A program made the translations under genes and the position numbers. From Ascarosepion bandense (Eukaryota > Mollusca > Cephalopoda > Sepiida > Sepiidae): 64,000 nt of DNA. The notes under the pieces were generated by a model. It saw nothing but the letters and a program-made list of their open reading frames with translations, was not told the origin of the DNA and did not search any database. The stretch spans positions 5,618,775-5,682,774 of the forward strand of contig JBBBDQ010001684.1 of assembly GCA_037127315.1 (NCBI GenBank), given 5' to 3'. Each line of letters begins with the position of its first letter. The first letter of the stretch is position 1. Positions 24,901 through 39,000 of the stretch are shown in pieces.

Positions 24901-26724
24901 GTACTTTATTTTATTTTATTCTTTTTCGGTTCTTTATCTTTTCTAATTTTTGTGTAAATTGTTCTTAATTATGAAATTTAGGTTTGGTATATTAGGGTTT
25001 TGGTTATATGTAGGAATTCTAAGACCGGCCATGTTTTTTTTTTTTTTTTTTTTATTGTTCTCTGTCATTCCCTTGCTAACTGGACACATGGCTTGGAGGT
25101 GATTCCCCCTCCATCACACTACTGTCTGTTACTGCTTGTAAGGTAACTTAATCTCTCCAGAACTCTCCAGAACTGTATAGAAGAAACAGAATGAAGATAA
25201 TTTTTGAAATTTTCTTAACTTTTTTCTGTCAGCAAGCCTGCAACTTGGTGAGTTTAGCCAGTGTGATCTTATTTTTTATTATTTTTTGAATTATTTATTT
25301 ACTTATTTTTACTTGTATTTTATTTTATTTTATTCTTTTTCGGTTCTTATCTTTTTCTGCCTAATTTTTGTGTAAATTGTTCTTAATTATGAAATTTAGG
25401 TTTGGTATATTAGGGTTTTTGGTTATATGTAGGAATTCTAAGACCGGCCATGTTGTTTTTTTTGTTTTTTTTTTATTGTTCTCTGTCATTCCCTTGCTAA
25501 CTGGACACATGGCTTGGGTGATTCCCCCCTCATCACCACTGTCTGTTACTGCTTGCTTAAGGTAACTTAATCTCTCCAGAACTGTATAGAAGAAACAGAA
25601 TGAAGATAATTTTGAAATTTTCTTAACTTTTTTTCTGTCAGCAAGCCTGCAACTTGGTGAGTTTAGCCAGTGTGATCTTATTTTTTATTATTTTTGAATT
25701 ATTTATTTACTTATTTTTACTTGTATTTTTATTTTATTTTATTCTTTTTCGGTTCTTATCTTTTCTGCCTAATTTTTGTGTAAATTGTTCTTAATTATGA
25801 AATTTAGGTTTGGTATATTAGGGTTTGGTTATGTAGAATTCTAAGACCGGCCATGTTTTTTTTTTTTTTTTGTTTTTTTATTGTTCTCTGTCATTCCCTT
25901 GCTAACTGGACACATGGCTTGGAGGTGATTCCCCCCTCCATCCTTCTGTCTGTTACTGTATAAGGTAACCAATCTCTCCAGAACTGGTATAGAAGAAACA
26001 GAATGAAGATATTTTTGAAATTTTCTTAGCTTTTTTTCTGTCAGCAAGCCTGCAACTTGGTGAGTTGTGATGTGATCTTATTTTTATTATTTTTTGAATT
26101 ATTTATTTACTTATTTTTACTTGTATTTTTATTTTTATTTTATTCTTTTTTCGGTTCTTATCTTTTCTGCTAATTTTTGTGTAAATTGTTCTTAATTATG
26201 AAATTTGGGTTTTTGGTATATTAGGGTTTTGGTTATGTGCGAATTCTAAGACCGGCCATGTTTTTTTTTTTTTTTTTTTTTTTTTATTGTTCTCTGTCAT
26301 TCCCTTGCTAACTGGACACATGGCTTGGAGGTGATTCCCCCTCCATCACTGCTGTCTGTTACTGCTTGCTTAAGGTAGCAATCTCTCCAGAACTCTCCAG
26401 AACTGTATAGAAGAAACAGAATGAAGATAATTTTGAAATTTTCTTAACTTTTTCTGTCAGCAAGCCTGCAACGGTGAGTTTAGCCAGTGTGATCTTATTT
26501 TTATTATTTTTGAATTATTTATTTACTTATTTTTACTTGTATTTTTATTTATTTTATTCTTTTTCGGTTCTTATCTTTTCTGCCTAATTTTTGTGTAAAT
26601 TGTTCTTAATTATGAAATTTAGGTTTGGTATATTAGGGTTTTGGTTATATGTAGGAATTCTAGGGCCGGCCATGTTTTTTTTTGTTTTTTTTTTTTGTTG
26701 TTCTCTGTCATTCCCTTGCTAACT

Positions 26725-26760
26725 GGACACATGACAAAAAAGGTGATTCCCCCCTCCATC
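26725..26760 (+). repeat. B monomer with A run replacing GGCTTGG
   Basis: The usual ACACATGGCTTGGAGGTG reads ACACATGACAAAAAAGGTG, which destroys the TGGAGG arm of the hairpin. Isolated to this copy. Confidence 0.6.
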
Positions 26761-29225
26761 ACACTACTGTCTGTTACTGCTTGCTTAAGGTAACTTAATC
26801 TCTCCAGAACTGTATAGAAGAAGTAGAATGAAGATAATTTTGAAATTTTCTTAACTTTTTCTGTCAGCAAGCCTGCAACTTGGTGAGTTTAGCCCAGTGT
26901 GATCTTATTTTTATTATTTTGAATTATTTATTTACTTATTTTTACTTGTATTTTTATTTTATTTTATTCTTTTTCGGTTCTTATCTTTTCTGCCTAATTT
27001 TTGTGTAAATTGTTCTTAATTATGAAATTTGGGTTTGGTATATTAGGGTTTTGGTTATATGTAGGAATTCTAAGACCGGCCATGTTTTTTTGTTTTTTTT
27101 TATTGTTCTCTGTCATTCCCTTGCTAACTGGACACATGGCTGGAGGTGATTCCCCTCCATCACACTACTGTCTGTTACTGCTTGTGAGTAACTTAATCTC
27201 TCCAGAACTGTATAGAAGAAACAGAATGAAGATAATTTTGAAATTTTCTTAACTTTTTTTTCTGTCAGCAAACTGCAACTTGGTGAGTTTAGCCAGTGTG
27301 ATCTTATTTTTTATTATTTTTGAATTATTTATTTACTTATTTTTACTTGTATTTTTTTATTTTATTTTATTCTTTTTCGGTTCTTATCTTTTCTGCCTAA
27401 TTTTTGTGTGAATTGTTCTTAATTATGAAATTTAGGTTTGGTATATTGGGGTTTTGGTTATATGTAGGAATTCTAAGACCGGCCATGTTTTTTTTTTTTT
27501 TTTTTTTTTTTTATTGTTCTCTGTCATTCCCTTGCTAACTGGACACATGGCTTGGAGGTGGTTCCCCCCTCCATCACACTACTGTCTGTTACTGCTTGTA
27601 AGGTAACTTAATCTCTCCAGAACTCTCCAGAACTGTATAGAAGAAACAGAATGAGGGTAATTTTTGAAATTTTCTTAACTTTTTCTGTCAGCAAGCCTGC
27701 AACTTAGTGGTTTAGCCAGTGTGATCTTATTTTTTATTATTTTTGAATTATTTATTTACTTATTTTTACTTGTATTTTTATTTTATTTTTTCTTTTTCGG
27801 TTCTTATCTTTTCTGCCTAATTTTTGTGTAAATTGTTCTTAATTATGAAATTTAGGTTTGGTATATTAGGGTTTTGGTTATATGTAGGAATTCTAAGACC
27901 GGCCATGTTTTTTTGTTTTTTTTATTGTTCTCTGCTCATTCTCCCTTGCTAACTGGACACATGGCTTGGAGGTGATTCCCCCCTCATCACACTACTGTCT
28001 GTTACTGCTTGCTTGAGTAACTTAATCTCTCCAGAACTGTATAGAAGAAACAGAATGAAGATAATTTTTGAAATTTTCTTAACTTTTTTCTGTCAGCAAG
28101 CCTGCAGCTTGGTGAGTTTAGCCAGTGTGATCTTATTTTTTATTATTTTTTGAATTATTTATTTACTTATTTTTACTTGTATTTTTTATTTTATTTTATT
28201 CTTTTTCGGTTCTTATCTTTTCTGCTAATTTTTGTGTAAATTGTTCTTAATTATGAAATTTAGGTTTGGTATATTAGGGTTTTGGTTATATGTAGGAATT
28301 CTAAGACCGGCCATGTTTTTTTTTTTTTTTTTTTTATTGTTCTCTGTCATTCCCTTGCTAACTGGACACATGGCTTGGAGGTGATTCCCCCTCCATCACA
28401 CTACTGTCTGTTACTGCTTGTAAGGTAACTTAATCTCTCCAGAACTCTCCAGGGCTATGTAGAAGAAACAGAATGAAGATAATTTTTGTTTTCTTAACTT
28501 TTTTCTGTCAGCAAGCCTGCAACTTGGTGAGTTTAGCCAGTGTGATCTTATTTTTATTTTTTTGAATTATTTATTTACTTATTTTTACTTTATTTTTATT
28601 TTATTTTATTCTTTTTTAGGGTTCTTATCTTTTCTGCCTAATTTTTGTGTAAATTGTTCTTAATTATGAAATTTAGGTTTGGTATATTAGGGTTTTGGTT
28701 ATATGTAGGAATTCTAAGACCGGCCATGTTTTTTTTTTTTTTTTTTTTTATTGTTCTCTGTCATTCCCTTGCTAACTGGACACATGGCTTGGAGGTGATT
28801 CCCCCCTCCATCACACTACTGTCTGTTTCTGCTTGCTTAAGGTAACTTAATCTCTCCAGAACTCTCCAGAACTGTATAGAAGAAACAGAATGAAGATAAT
28901 TTTGAAATTTTCTTAACTTTTTCTGTCAGCAAGCCTGCAACTTGGTGAGTTTAGCCAGTGTGATCTTATTTTTATTATTTTTGAATTATTTATTTACTTA
29001 TTTTTACTTGTATTTTATTTTATTTTATTCTTTTTCGGTTCTTATCTTTTCTGCCTAATTTTTGTGTAAATTATTTCTTAATTATGAAATTTAGGTTTGG
29101 TATATTAGGGTTTTGGTTATATGTAGGAATTCTAAGACTGACCATGTTTTTTTTGTTTTTATTGTTCTCTGTCATTCCCTTGCTAACTGGACACATGGCT
29201 TGGAGGTGATTCCCCCTCCATCACA

Positions 29226-29405
29226 CTACTGTCTGTGTTACCAACGCCCAGGTAGCCTTAATCTCTCCAGAACTGTATAGAAGAAACAGAATGAAGATAA
29301 TTTTGAAATTTTCTTAACTTTTTTCTGTCAGCAAGCCTGCAACTTGGTGAGTTTAGCCAGTGTGATCTTATTTTTTATTATTTTTGAATTATTTATTGTT
29401 TTTAT
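29226..29405 (+). repeat. Aberrant, short B monomer
   Basis: Two changes in one copy. At about 29236-29262 the CTTGCTTAAGGTAAC region is replaced by a more GC-rich stretch containing CCAACGCCCAGG. At about 29392-29402 the T/A block has lost roughly 25 bases, so the spacing to the next core is only about 384 bp, the shortest I found. Confidence 0.65.
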
Positions 29406-32400
29406 TTTATTTTATTCTTTTTCGGTTCTTATCTTTTCTGCCTAATTTTTGTGTAAATTGTTCTTAATTATGAAGTTGAGGTTTGGTATATTAGGGTTTT
29501 GGTTATATGTAGGAATTCTAAGACCGGCCATGTTTTTTTTTTTTTTTTTTTTTATTGTTCTCTGTCATTCCCTTGCTAACTGGACACATGGCTTGGAGGT
29601 GATTCCCCCCTCCATCACACCTGTCTGTTACTGCTTGCTTAAGGTAACTTAATCTCTCCAGAACTCTCCAGAACTGTATAGAAGAAACAGAATGAAGATA
29701 ATTTTTGAAATTTTCTTAACCTTTTTCTGTCAGCAAGCCTGCAACTTGGTGAGTTTAGCCAGTGTGATCTTATTTTTTATTATTTTTTGAATTATTTATT
29801 TACTTATTTTTACTTGTATTTTTTATTTTATTTTATTCTTTTTCGGTTCTTATCTTTTCTGCCTAATTTTTGTGTAAATTGTTCTTAATTATGAAATTTA
29901 GGTTTTTGGTATATTAGGGTTTTGGTTATATGTAGGAATTCTAAGACCGGCCATGTTTTTTTTTTTTTTTTTTTTTTTATTGTTCTCTGTCGTTCCCTTG
30001 CTAACTGGGACACATGGCTTCGGTGATTCCCCCCTCCATCCTGCTACTTGCTCTGTTACTGCTTGCTTAAGGTAACTTAATCTCTCCAGAACTGTATAGA
30101 AGAAACAGAATGAAGATAATTTTAAGAATTTTCTTAACTTTTTTCTGTCAGCAAGCCTGCAACTTGGTGAGTTTAGCCAGTGTGATCTTATTTTTATTAT
30201 TTTTTGAATTATTTATTTACTTATTTTTACTTGTATTTTTTATTTTATTTTATTCTTTTTCGGTTCTTATCTTTTCTGCCTAATTTTTTGTGTAAATTGT
30301 TCTTAATTATGAAATTGAGTTTGGTATATTAGGGTTTTGGTTATATGTAGGAATTCTAAGACCGGCCATGTTTTTTTGTTTTTATTGTTCTCTGTCATTC
30401 CCTTGCTAACTGGACACATGGCTTGGAGGTGATTCCCCCTCCACATCACACTACTGTGTTACTGCTTGTAAGGTAACTTAATCTCTCCAGAACTGTATAG
30501 AAGAAACAGAATGAAGATAATTTTTGAAATTTTCTTAACTTTTTTCTGTAGCAAGCCTGCAACTTGGTGAGTTTAGCCAGTGTGATCTTATTTTTTGTTA
30601 TTTTTTGAATTATTTATTTACTTATTTTACTTGTATTTTTTGTTTTATTTTATTCTTTTTCGGTTCTTATCTTTCTGCCTAATTTTTGTGTAAATTGTTC
30701 TTAATTATGAAATTTAGGTTTGGTATATTAGGGTTTGGTTATATGTAGGAATTCTAAAAGACCGGCCATGTTTTTTTTTTTTTTTTTTTTTTTATTGTTC
30801 TCTGTCCATTCCCTTGCTAACTGGACACATGGCTTGGGTGATTCCCCCCTCCATCTTACTGTCTGTTACTGCTTGCTTAATGTAACTTAATCTCTCCAGA
30901 ACTCTCCAGAACTGTATAGAAGAAACAGAATGAAGATAATTTTTGAAATTTTCTTAACTTTTTTCTGTCAGCAAGCCTGCAACTTGGTGAGTTTAGCCAG
31001 TGTGATCTTATTTTTTATTATTTTTTGAATTATTTATTTACTTATTTTTACTTGTATTTTTTATTTTATTTTATTCTTTTTCGGTTCTTATCTTTTCTGC
31101 CTAATTTTTGTGTAAATTGTTCTTAATTATGAAATTTAGGTTTGGTATATTAGGGTTTTGGTTATATGTAGGAATTCTAAGACCGGCCATGTTTTTTTTT
31201 TGTTTTTTTTTATTGTTCTCTGTCATTCCCTTGCTAACTGGACACATGGCTTGGAGGTGATTCCCCCCTCCATCACACTACTGTCTGTTACTGCTTGCTT
31301 AAGGTAACTTAATCTCTCCAGAACTCTCCAGAACTGTATAGAAGAAACAGAATGAAGATAATTTCTGAAATTTTCTTAACTTTTTTCTGTCAGCAAGCCT
31401 GCAACTTGGTGAGTTTAGCCAGTGTGATCTTATTTTTTATTATTTTTGAATTATTTATTTACTTATTTTTACTTGTATTTTTTATTTTATTTTATTCTTT
31501 TTCGGTTCTTATCTTTTCTGCCTAATTTTGTGTAAATTGTTCTTAATTATGAAATTTAGGTTTGGTATATTAGGGTTTTGGTTATATGTAGAGTCTAAGA
31601 CCGGCCATGTTTTTTTTTTTTGTTTTTTTTTATTGTTCTCTGTCATTCCCTTGCTAACTGGACACATGGCTTGGAGGTGATTCCCCCCCTCCATCACACT
31701 ACTGTCTGTTACTGCTTGCTTAAGGTAACTTAATCTCTCCAGAACTCTCCAGAACTGTATAGAAGAAACAGAATGATAATTTTGAAATTTTCTTAACTTT
31801 TTTCTGTCAGCAAGCCTGCAACTTGGTGAGTTTAGCCAGTGTGATCTTATTTTTTTATTATTTTTTGAATTATTTATTTACTTATTTTTACTTGTATTTT
31901 TTATTTTATTTTATTCTTTTTCGGTTCTTATCTTTTCTGCCTAATTTTTGTGTAAATTGTTCTTAATTATGAAATTTAGGTTTGGTATATTAGGGTTTGG
32001 TTATATGTAGGAATTCTAAGACCGGCCATGTTTTTTTTTTGTTTTTTTTTATTGTTCTCTGTCATTCCCTTGCTAACTGGACACATGGCTTGGAGGTGAT
32101 TCCCCCCCTCCATCACACTACTGTCTGTTACTGCTTGCTTAAGGTAACCTAATCTCCAGAACTGTATAGAAGAAACAGAATGAAGATAATTTTTTGAAAT
32201 TTTCTTAACTTTTTTCTGTCAATAACCTGCAACTTGGTGAGTTTAGCCAGTGTGATCTTATTTTTTATTATTTTTTGAATTATTTATTTACTTATTTTTA
32301 CTTGTATTTTTATTTTATTTTATTCTTTTTCGGTTCTATCTTTCTGCCTAATTTTTGTGTAAATTGTTCTTAATTATGAAATTTGGAGGTTTGGTATATT

Positions 32401-32879
32401 AGGGTTTTGGTTATATGTAGGAATTCTAAGACCGGCCATGTTTTTTTTTTGTTTTTTTATTGTTCTCTGTCATTCCCTTGCTAACTGGACACATGGCTTG
32501 GAGGTGATTCCCCCTCCCTCACACTACTGTCTGTTACTGCTTGCTTAAGGTAACCATCTCTCCAGAACTCTCCAGAACTGTATAGAAGAAACAGAATGAA
32601 GATAATTTTGAAATTTTCTTAACTTTTTTCTGTCAGCAAGCCTGCAGCTTGGTGAGTTTAGCCAGTGTGATCTTATTTTTATTATTTTTGAATTATTTAT
32701 TTACTTATTTTACTTGTATTTTATTTTATTTTTATTCTTTCGGTTCTTATCTTTTCTGCCTAATTTTTGTGTAAATTGTTCTTAATTATGAAATTTAGGT
32801 TTGGTATATTGGGGTTTTGGTTATATGTAGGGAATTCTAAGACCGGCCATGTTTTTTTTTTGTTTTTTTATTGTTCTCT

Positions 32880-33005
32880 GTCATTCCTTGTAACTGGACT
32901 TGTGGCTTGGGTGATTCCCCCCTCCATCTTTCTGCTCTGTTACTGCTGCTAGGTGCTTAATCTCTCCAAGAACTGTGTGAAAGGCTTGAAATAAATGAAT
33001 TTTGA
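32880..33005 (+). repeat. Strongly diverged B monomer segment
   Basis: This is the most altered stretch of the left domain: TAACTGGACTTGTGGCTTGG, CTTTCTGCTCTGTTACTG, CTGCTAGGTGCTTAATC, and CTGTGTGAAAGGCTTGAAAT in place of CTGTATAGAAGAAACAGAAT. Flanks are normal, so it is a locally diverged or badly resolved copy rather than foreign DNA. Confidence 0.65.
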
Positions 33006-36000
33006 AATTTTCTTAACTTTTTTCTGTCAGCAAGCCTGCAACTTGGTGAGTTTAGCCAGTGTGATCTTATTTTTTATTATTTTTTTTGAATTATTTATTT
33101 ACTTATTTTTACTTGTATTTTTTATTTTATTTTATTCTTTTTCGGTTCTTATCTTTTCTGCTAATTTTTTTGTGTAAATTGTTCTTAATTATGAAATTTA
33201 GGTTTGGTATATTAGGGTTTTGGTTATATGTAGGAATTCTAAGACCGGCCATGTTTTTTTTTTTTTTGTTTTTTTTTATTGTTCTCTGTCATTCCCTTGC
33301 TAACTGGACACATGGCTTGGAGGTGATTCCCCCTCCATCACACTACTGTCTGTTACTGCTTGCTTAAGGTAACTTAATCTCAGAACTCTCCAGAACTGTA
33401 TAGAAGAAACAGAATGAAGATAATTTTTGAAATTTTCTTAACTTTTTTCTGTCAGCAAGCCTGCAACTGGTGAGTTTAGCCAGTGTGATCTTATTTTTTA
33501 TTATTTTTTGAATTATTTATTTACTTATTTTTACTTTATTTTTTTATTTTATTTTATTCTTTTTCGGTTCTTTATCTTTTCTGCCTAATTTTTGTGTAAA
33601 TTGTTCTTAATTGAAATTTAGGTTTGGTATATTAGGGTTTTGGTTATATGTAGGAATTCTAAGACCGGCCATGTTTTTTTTTTTTTTTTTTTTTATTGTT
33701 CTCTGTCATTTCCCTTGCTAACTGGACACATGGCTTGGGAGGTGATTCCCCCCTCCCATCACACTACTGTCTGTTACTGCTTGCTTAAGGTAACTTAATC
33801 TCTCCAGAACTCTCCAGAACTGTATAGAAGAAACAGAATGAAGATAATTTTGAAATTTTCTTAACTTTTTCTGTCAGCAAGCCTGCAACTTGGTGAGTTT
33901 AGCCAGTGTGATCTTATTTTTTATTATTTTTGAATTATTTATTTACTTATTTTTACTTGTATTTTTATTTTATTTTATTCTTTTTCGGTTCTTATCTTTT
34001 CTGCCTAATTTTTGTGTAAATTGTTCTTAATTATGAAATTTAGGTTTGGTATATTAGGGTTTTGGTTATATGTAGGAATTCTAAGACCGGCCATGTTTTT
34101 TTTTTTGTTTTTTTTTATTGTTCTCTGTCATTCCCTTGCTAACTGGACACATGGCTTGGAGGTGATTCCCCCCCCTCCATCACACTACTGTCTGTTACTG
34201 CTTGCTTAAGGTAACTTAATCTCTCCAGAACTGTATAGAAGAAACAGAATGAAGATAATTTTTGAAATTTTCTTAACTTTTTCTGTCAGCAAGCCTGCAA
34301 CTTGGTGAGTTTAGCCAGTGTGATCTTATTTTTATTATTTTTTGAATTATTTATTTACTTATTTTTACTTGTATTTTTTATTTTATTTTATTCTTTTCGG
34401 TTCTTATCTTTTCTGCCTAATTTTTGTGTAAATTGTTCTTAATTATGAAATTTAGGTTTGGTATATTAGGGTTTTGGTTATATGCCCAGGAATTCTAAGA
34501 CCGGCCATGTTTTTTTTTTTTTGTTTTTTTTATTGTTCTCTGTCATTCCCTTGCTAACTGGACACATGGCTTGGAGGTGATTCCCCCTCCATCACACTAC
34601 TGTCTGTTACTGCTTGCTTAAGGTAACTTAATCTCTCCAGAACTCTCCAGAACTGTATAGAAGAAACAGAATGAAGATAATTTTGAAATTTTCTTAACTT
34701 TTTTCTGTCAGCAAGCCTGCAACTTGGTGAGTTTAGCCAGTGTGATCTTATTTTTTATTATTTTTTTGAATTATTTATTTACTTATTTTTACTTGTATTT
34801 TTTATTTTATTTTATTCTTTTCGGTTCTTATCTTTTCTGCCTAATTTTTGTGTAAATTGTTCTTAATTATGAAATTTAGGTTTGGTATATTAGGGTTTTG
34901 GTTATATGTAGGAATTCTAAGACCGGCCATGTTTTTTTTTTTTTGTTTTTTTTTTTATTGTTCTCTGTCATTCCCTTGCTAACTGGACACATGGCTTGGA
35001 GGTGATTCCCCCCCTCCATCACACTACTGTCTGTTACTGCTTGCTTAAGGTAACTTAATCTCTCCAGAACTCTCAGAACTGTATAGAAGAAACAGAATGA
35101 AGATAATTTTTGAAATTTTCTTAACTTTTTTCTGTCAGCAAGCCTGCAACTTGGTGAGTTTAGCCAGTGTGATCTTATTTTTATTATTTTTTGAATTATT
35201 TATTTACTTATTTTTACTTGTATTTTTATTTTATTTTATTCTTTTTCGGTTCTTGCTCTTTCTGCCTAATTTTTGTGTAGAATTGTTCTTAATTATGAAA
35301 TTTAGGTTTGGTATATTAGGGTTTTGGTTATATGTAGGAATTCCTAGGAGCCGGCCATGTTTTTTTTTGTTTTTTTTATTGTTCTCTGTCATTCCCTTTT
35401 CTAACTGGACACATGGCTTGGAGGTGATTCCCCCCCTCCATCACACTACTGTCTGTTACTGCTTGCTTAAGGTAACTTAATCTCTCCAGAACTGTATAGA
35501 AGAAACAGAATGAAGATAATTTTTGAAATTTTCTTAACTTTTTTCTGTCAACAAGCCTGCAACTTGGTGAGTTTAGCCAGTGTGATCTTATTTTTTATTA
35601 TTTTTTGAATTATTTATTTACTTATTTTTACTTGTATTTTATTTTATTTTATTCTTTTTCGGTTCTTATCTTTTCTGCCTAATTTTTGTGTAAATTGTTC
35701 TTAATTATGAAATTTAGGTTTGGTATATTAGGGTTTTTTGGTTATATGTACAGGAATTCTAAGACCGGCCATGTTTTTTTTTTGTTTTTTTTATTGTTCT
35801 CTGTCATTCCCTTGCTAACTGGACACATGGCTTGGAGGTGATTCCCCCCTCCATCACACTACTGTCTGTTACTGCTTGCTTAAGGTAACTTAATCTCTCC
35901 AGAACTCTCAGAACTGTATAGAGAGAAACAGAAGATAATTTTGAAATTTTCTTAACTTTTTTCTGTCAGCAAACCTGCAACTTGGTGAGTTTAGCCAGTG

Positions 36001-39000
36001 TGATCTTATTTTTTATTATTTTTTGAATTATTTATTTACTTATTTTTTACTTGTATTTTATTTTATTTTATTCTTTTTTCGGTTCTTATCTTTTCTGCCT
36101 AATTTTGTGTAAATTGTTCTTAATTATGAAATTTAGGTTTGGTATATTAAGGGTTTTGGTTATATGTGAATTCTAGACCGGCCATGTTTTTTTTTTGTTT
36201 TTTTTATTGTTCTCTCTGTCATTCCCTTGCCCCAACTGGACACATGGCTTGGAGGTGATTCCCCCCTCCATCACACTACTGTCTGTTACTGCTTGTAGGT
36301 AACTTAATCTCTCCAGAACTCTCCAGAACTGTATAGAAGAAACAGAATGAAGATAATTTCTGAAATTTTCTTAACTTTTTTCTGTCAGCAAGCCTGCAAC
36401 TTGGTGAGTTTAGCCAGTGTGATCTTATTTTTATTATTTTTTGAATTATTTATTTACTTATTTTTACTTGTATTTTTATTTTATTTTATTCTTTTTCGGT
36501 TCTTATCTTTTCTGCCTGTTTTGTGTAAATTGTTCTTAATTATGAAATTTAGGTTTTGGTATATTAGGGTTTTGGTTATATGTAGGAATTCTAAGACCGG
36601 CCATGTTTTTTTTTTTTTTTTTTTATTGTTCTCTGTCATTCCCTTGCTAACTGGACACATGGCTTGGAGGTGATTCCCCCCTCCATCACACTACTGTCTG
36701 TTACTGCCTTAGGTAACCAATCTCTCCAGAACTCTCAAGAACTGTATAGAAGAAACAGAATGAAGATAATTTTTGAAATTTTCTTAACTTTTTTCTGTCA
36801 GCAAGCCTGCAACTTGGTGAGTTTAGCCAGTGTGATCCTTATTTTTTATTATTTTTTGAATTATTTATTTACTTATTTTTACTTGTATTTTTATTTTATT
36901 TTATTCTTTTTCGGTTCTTATCTTTTTCTGCCTAATTTTTGTGTAAATTGTTCTTAATTATGAAATTTAGGTTTGGTATATTAGGAGTTTTGGTTATATG
37001 TAAATTCTAAGATAGGCCATGTTTTTTTTTGTTTTTATTGTTCTCTGTCATTCCCTTGCTAACTGGACACATGGCTTGGAGGTGATTCCCCTCCATCCAC
37101 TACTGTCTGTTACTGCTTGGCAAAAGATATCTTAATCTCTCCAGAACTGTATAGAAGAAACAGAATGAAGATAATTTTTGAAATTTTTCTTAACTTTTTT
37201 CTGTCAGCAAGCCTGCAGCTTGGTGAGTTTAGCCAGTGTGATCTTATTTTTATTATTTTTTTGAATTATTTATTTACTTATTTTTACTTGTATTTTTTAT
37301 TTTATTTTATTCTTTTTCGGTTCTTATCTTTTCTTACTAATTTTTGTGTAAATTGTTCTTAATTATGAAATTTAGGTTTGGTATATTAGGGTTTTGGTTA
37401 TATCAGATTCTAGACCGGCCATGTTTTTTTTTGTTTTTTTTATTGTTCTCTGTCATTCCCTTGCTAACTGGACACATGGCTTGGAGGTGATTCCCCCCTC
37501 CATCACACTACTGTCACTGCTTGCTTAAGGTAACTTAATCTCTCCAGAACTCTCCAGAACTGTATAGAAGAAACAGAATGAAGATAATTTTGAAATTTTC
37601 TTAACTTTTTTCTGTCAGCAAGCCTGCAATTTGGTGAGTTTAGCCAGTGTGATCTTATTTTTATTATTTTTGAATTATTTATTTACTTATTTTTACTTGT
37701 ATTTTTTATTTTATTTTATTCTTTTTCGGTTCTTATCTTTTTCTGCTAATTTTGTGTAAATTGTTCTTAATTATGAAATTTAGGTTTGGTATATTAGGGT
37801 TTGGTTATATGTAGGAATTCTAAGACCGGCCATGTTTTTTTGTTTTTTTTTTTTATTGTTCTCTGTCATTCCCTTGCTAACTGGACACATGGCTTGGAGG
37901 TGATTCCCCCCTCCATACTACTGTCTGTTACTGCTTGCTTAAGGTAACTTAATCTCTCCAGAACTCTCCAGAACTGTATAGAAGAAACAGAATGAAGATA
38001 ATTTCTGAAATTTTCTTAACTTTTTCTGTCAGCAAGCCTGCAACTTGGTGAGTTTAGCCAGTGTGATCTTATTTTTTATTATTTTTTGAATTATTTATTT
38101 ACTTATTTTTACTTGTATTTTATTTTATTTTATTCTTTTTCGGTTCTTATCTTTTCTGCCTAATTTTTGTGTAAATTGTTCTTAATTATGAAATTTAGGT
38201 TTGGTATATTAGGGTTTTGGTTATATGTAGAATTCTAAGACTGACCATGTTTTTTTTTTTTTTTTTTTTTTATTGTTCTCTGTCATTCCCTTGCTAACTG
38301 GACACATGGCTTGGAGGTGATTCCCCCCTCCATCACACTACTGTCTGTTACTGCTTGCTAAGGTAACTTAATCTCTCCAGAACTCTCCAGAACTGTATAG
38401 AAGAAACAGAATGAAGATAATTTTTGAAATTTTCTTAACTTTTTTCTGTCAGCAAGCCTGCAACTTGGTGAGTTTAGCCAGTGTGATCTTATTTTTGTAT
38501 TTTTTTGAATTATTTATTTACTTATTTTTACTTGTATTTTTTATTTTATTTTATTCTTTTTCGGTTCTTATCTTTTCTGCCTAATTTTTGTGTAAATTGT
38601 TCTTAATTATGAAATTTAGGTTTGGTATATTAGGGTTTGGTTATATGTAGGAATTCTAAGACCGGCCATGTTTTTTTTTTGTTTTTTTTTTTTATTGTTC
38701 TCTGTCATTCCCTTGCTAACTGGACACATGGCTTGGAGGTGATTCCCCCCCTCCATCACACTACTGTCTGTTACCTTGGAAGTAGCAATCTCTCCAGAAC
38801 TCTCAAGAACTGTATAGAAGAAACAGAATGAAGATAATTTCTGAATTTTCTTAACTTTTTTCTGTCAGCAAGCCTGCAACTTGGTGAGTTTAGCCATGTG
38901 TGATCTTATTTTTTATTATTTTTTGAATTATTTATTTACTTATTTTTACTTGTATTTTTTATTTTATTTTATTCTTTTTCGTTCTTATCTTTTCTGCCTA

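Larger units (their letters stand above)
1093..39000 (+). repeat. B array, left domain (copies 1-92)
   Basis: Approximate core (GACCGGCC) positions, within about 5 bases: 1139, 1548, 1972, 2397, 2819, 3239, 3653, 4067, 4465, 4878, 5284, 5690, 6110, 6517, 6930, 7337, 7752, 8174, 8587, 8992, 9403, 9809, 10221, 10651, 11054, 11463, 11878, 12305, 12717, 13134, 13555, 13965, 14365, 14777, 15177, 15590, 16008, 16414, 16815, 17235, 17638, 18050, 18464, 18888, 19297, 19694, 20105, 20510, 20932, 21342, 21757, 22158, 22582, 22988, 23392, 23802, 24215, 24624, 25022, 25442, 25846, 26250, 26663, 27075, 27479, 27899, 28306, 28719, 29137, 29521, 29946, 30360, 30760, 31180, 31599, 32020, 32431, 32841, 33243, 33661, 34087, 34499, 34920, 35350, 35762, 36175, 36595, 37013, 37413, 37825, 38239, 38660. 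Typical variants here: CTTGCTTAAGG shortened to CTTGTAAGG or changed to TTGAG, TTAATC reduced to AATC, ACTTGG reduced to ACGG, long uninterrupted T tracts, and mostly single CTCCAGAACT. Confidence 0.75.

Noticed and set aside
32880..33005. Foreign insertion within the array
   Set aside because: The altered stretch still follows the monomer block order and length, so it is a diverged or poorly resolved monomer.
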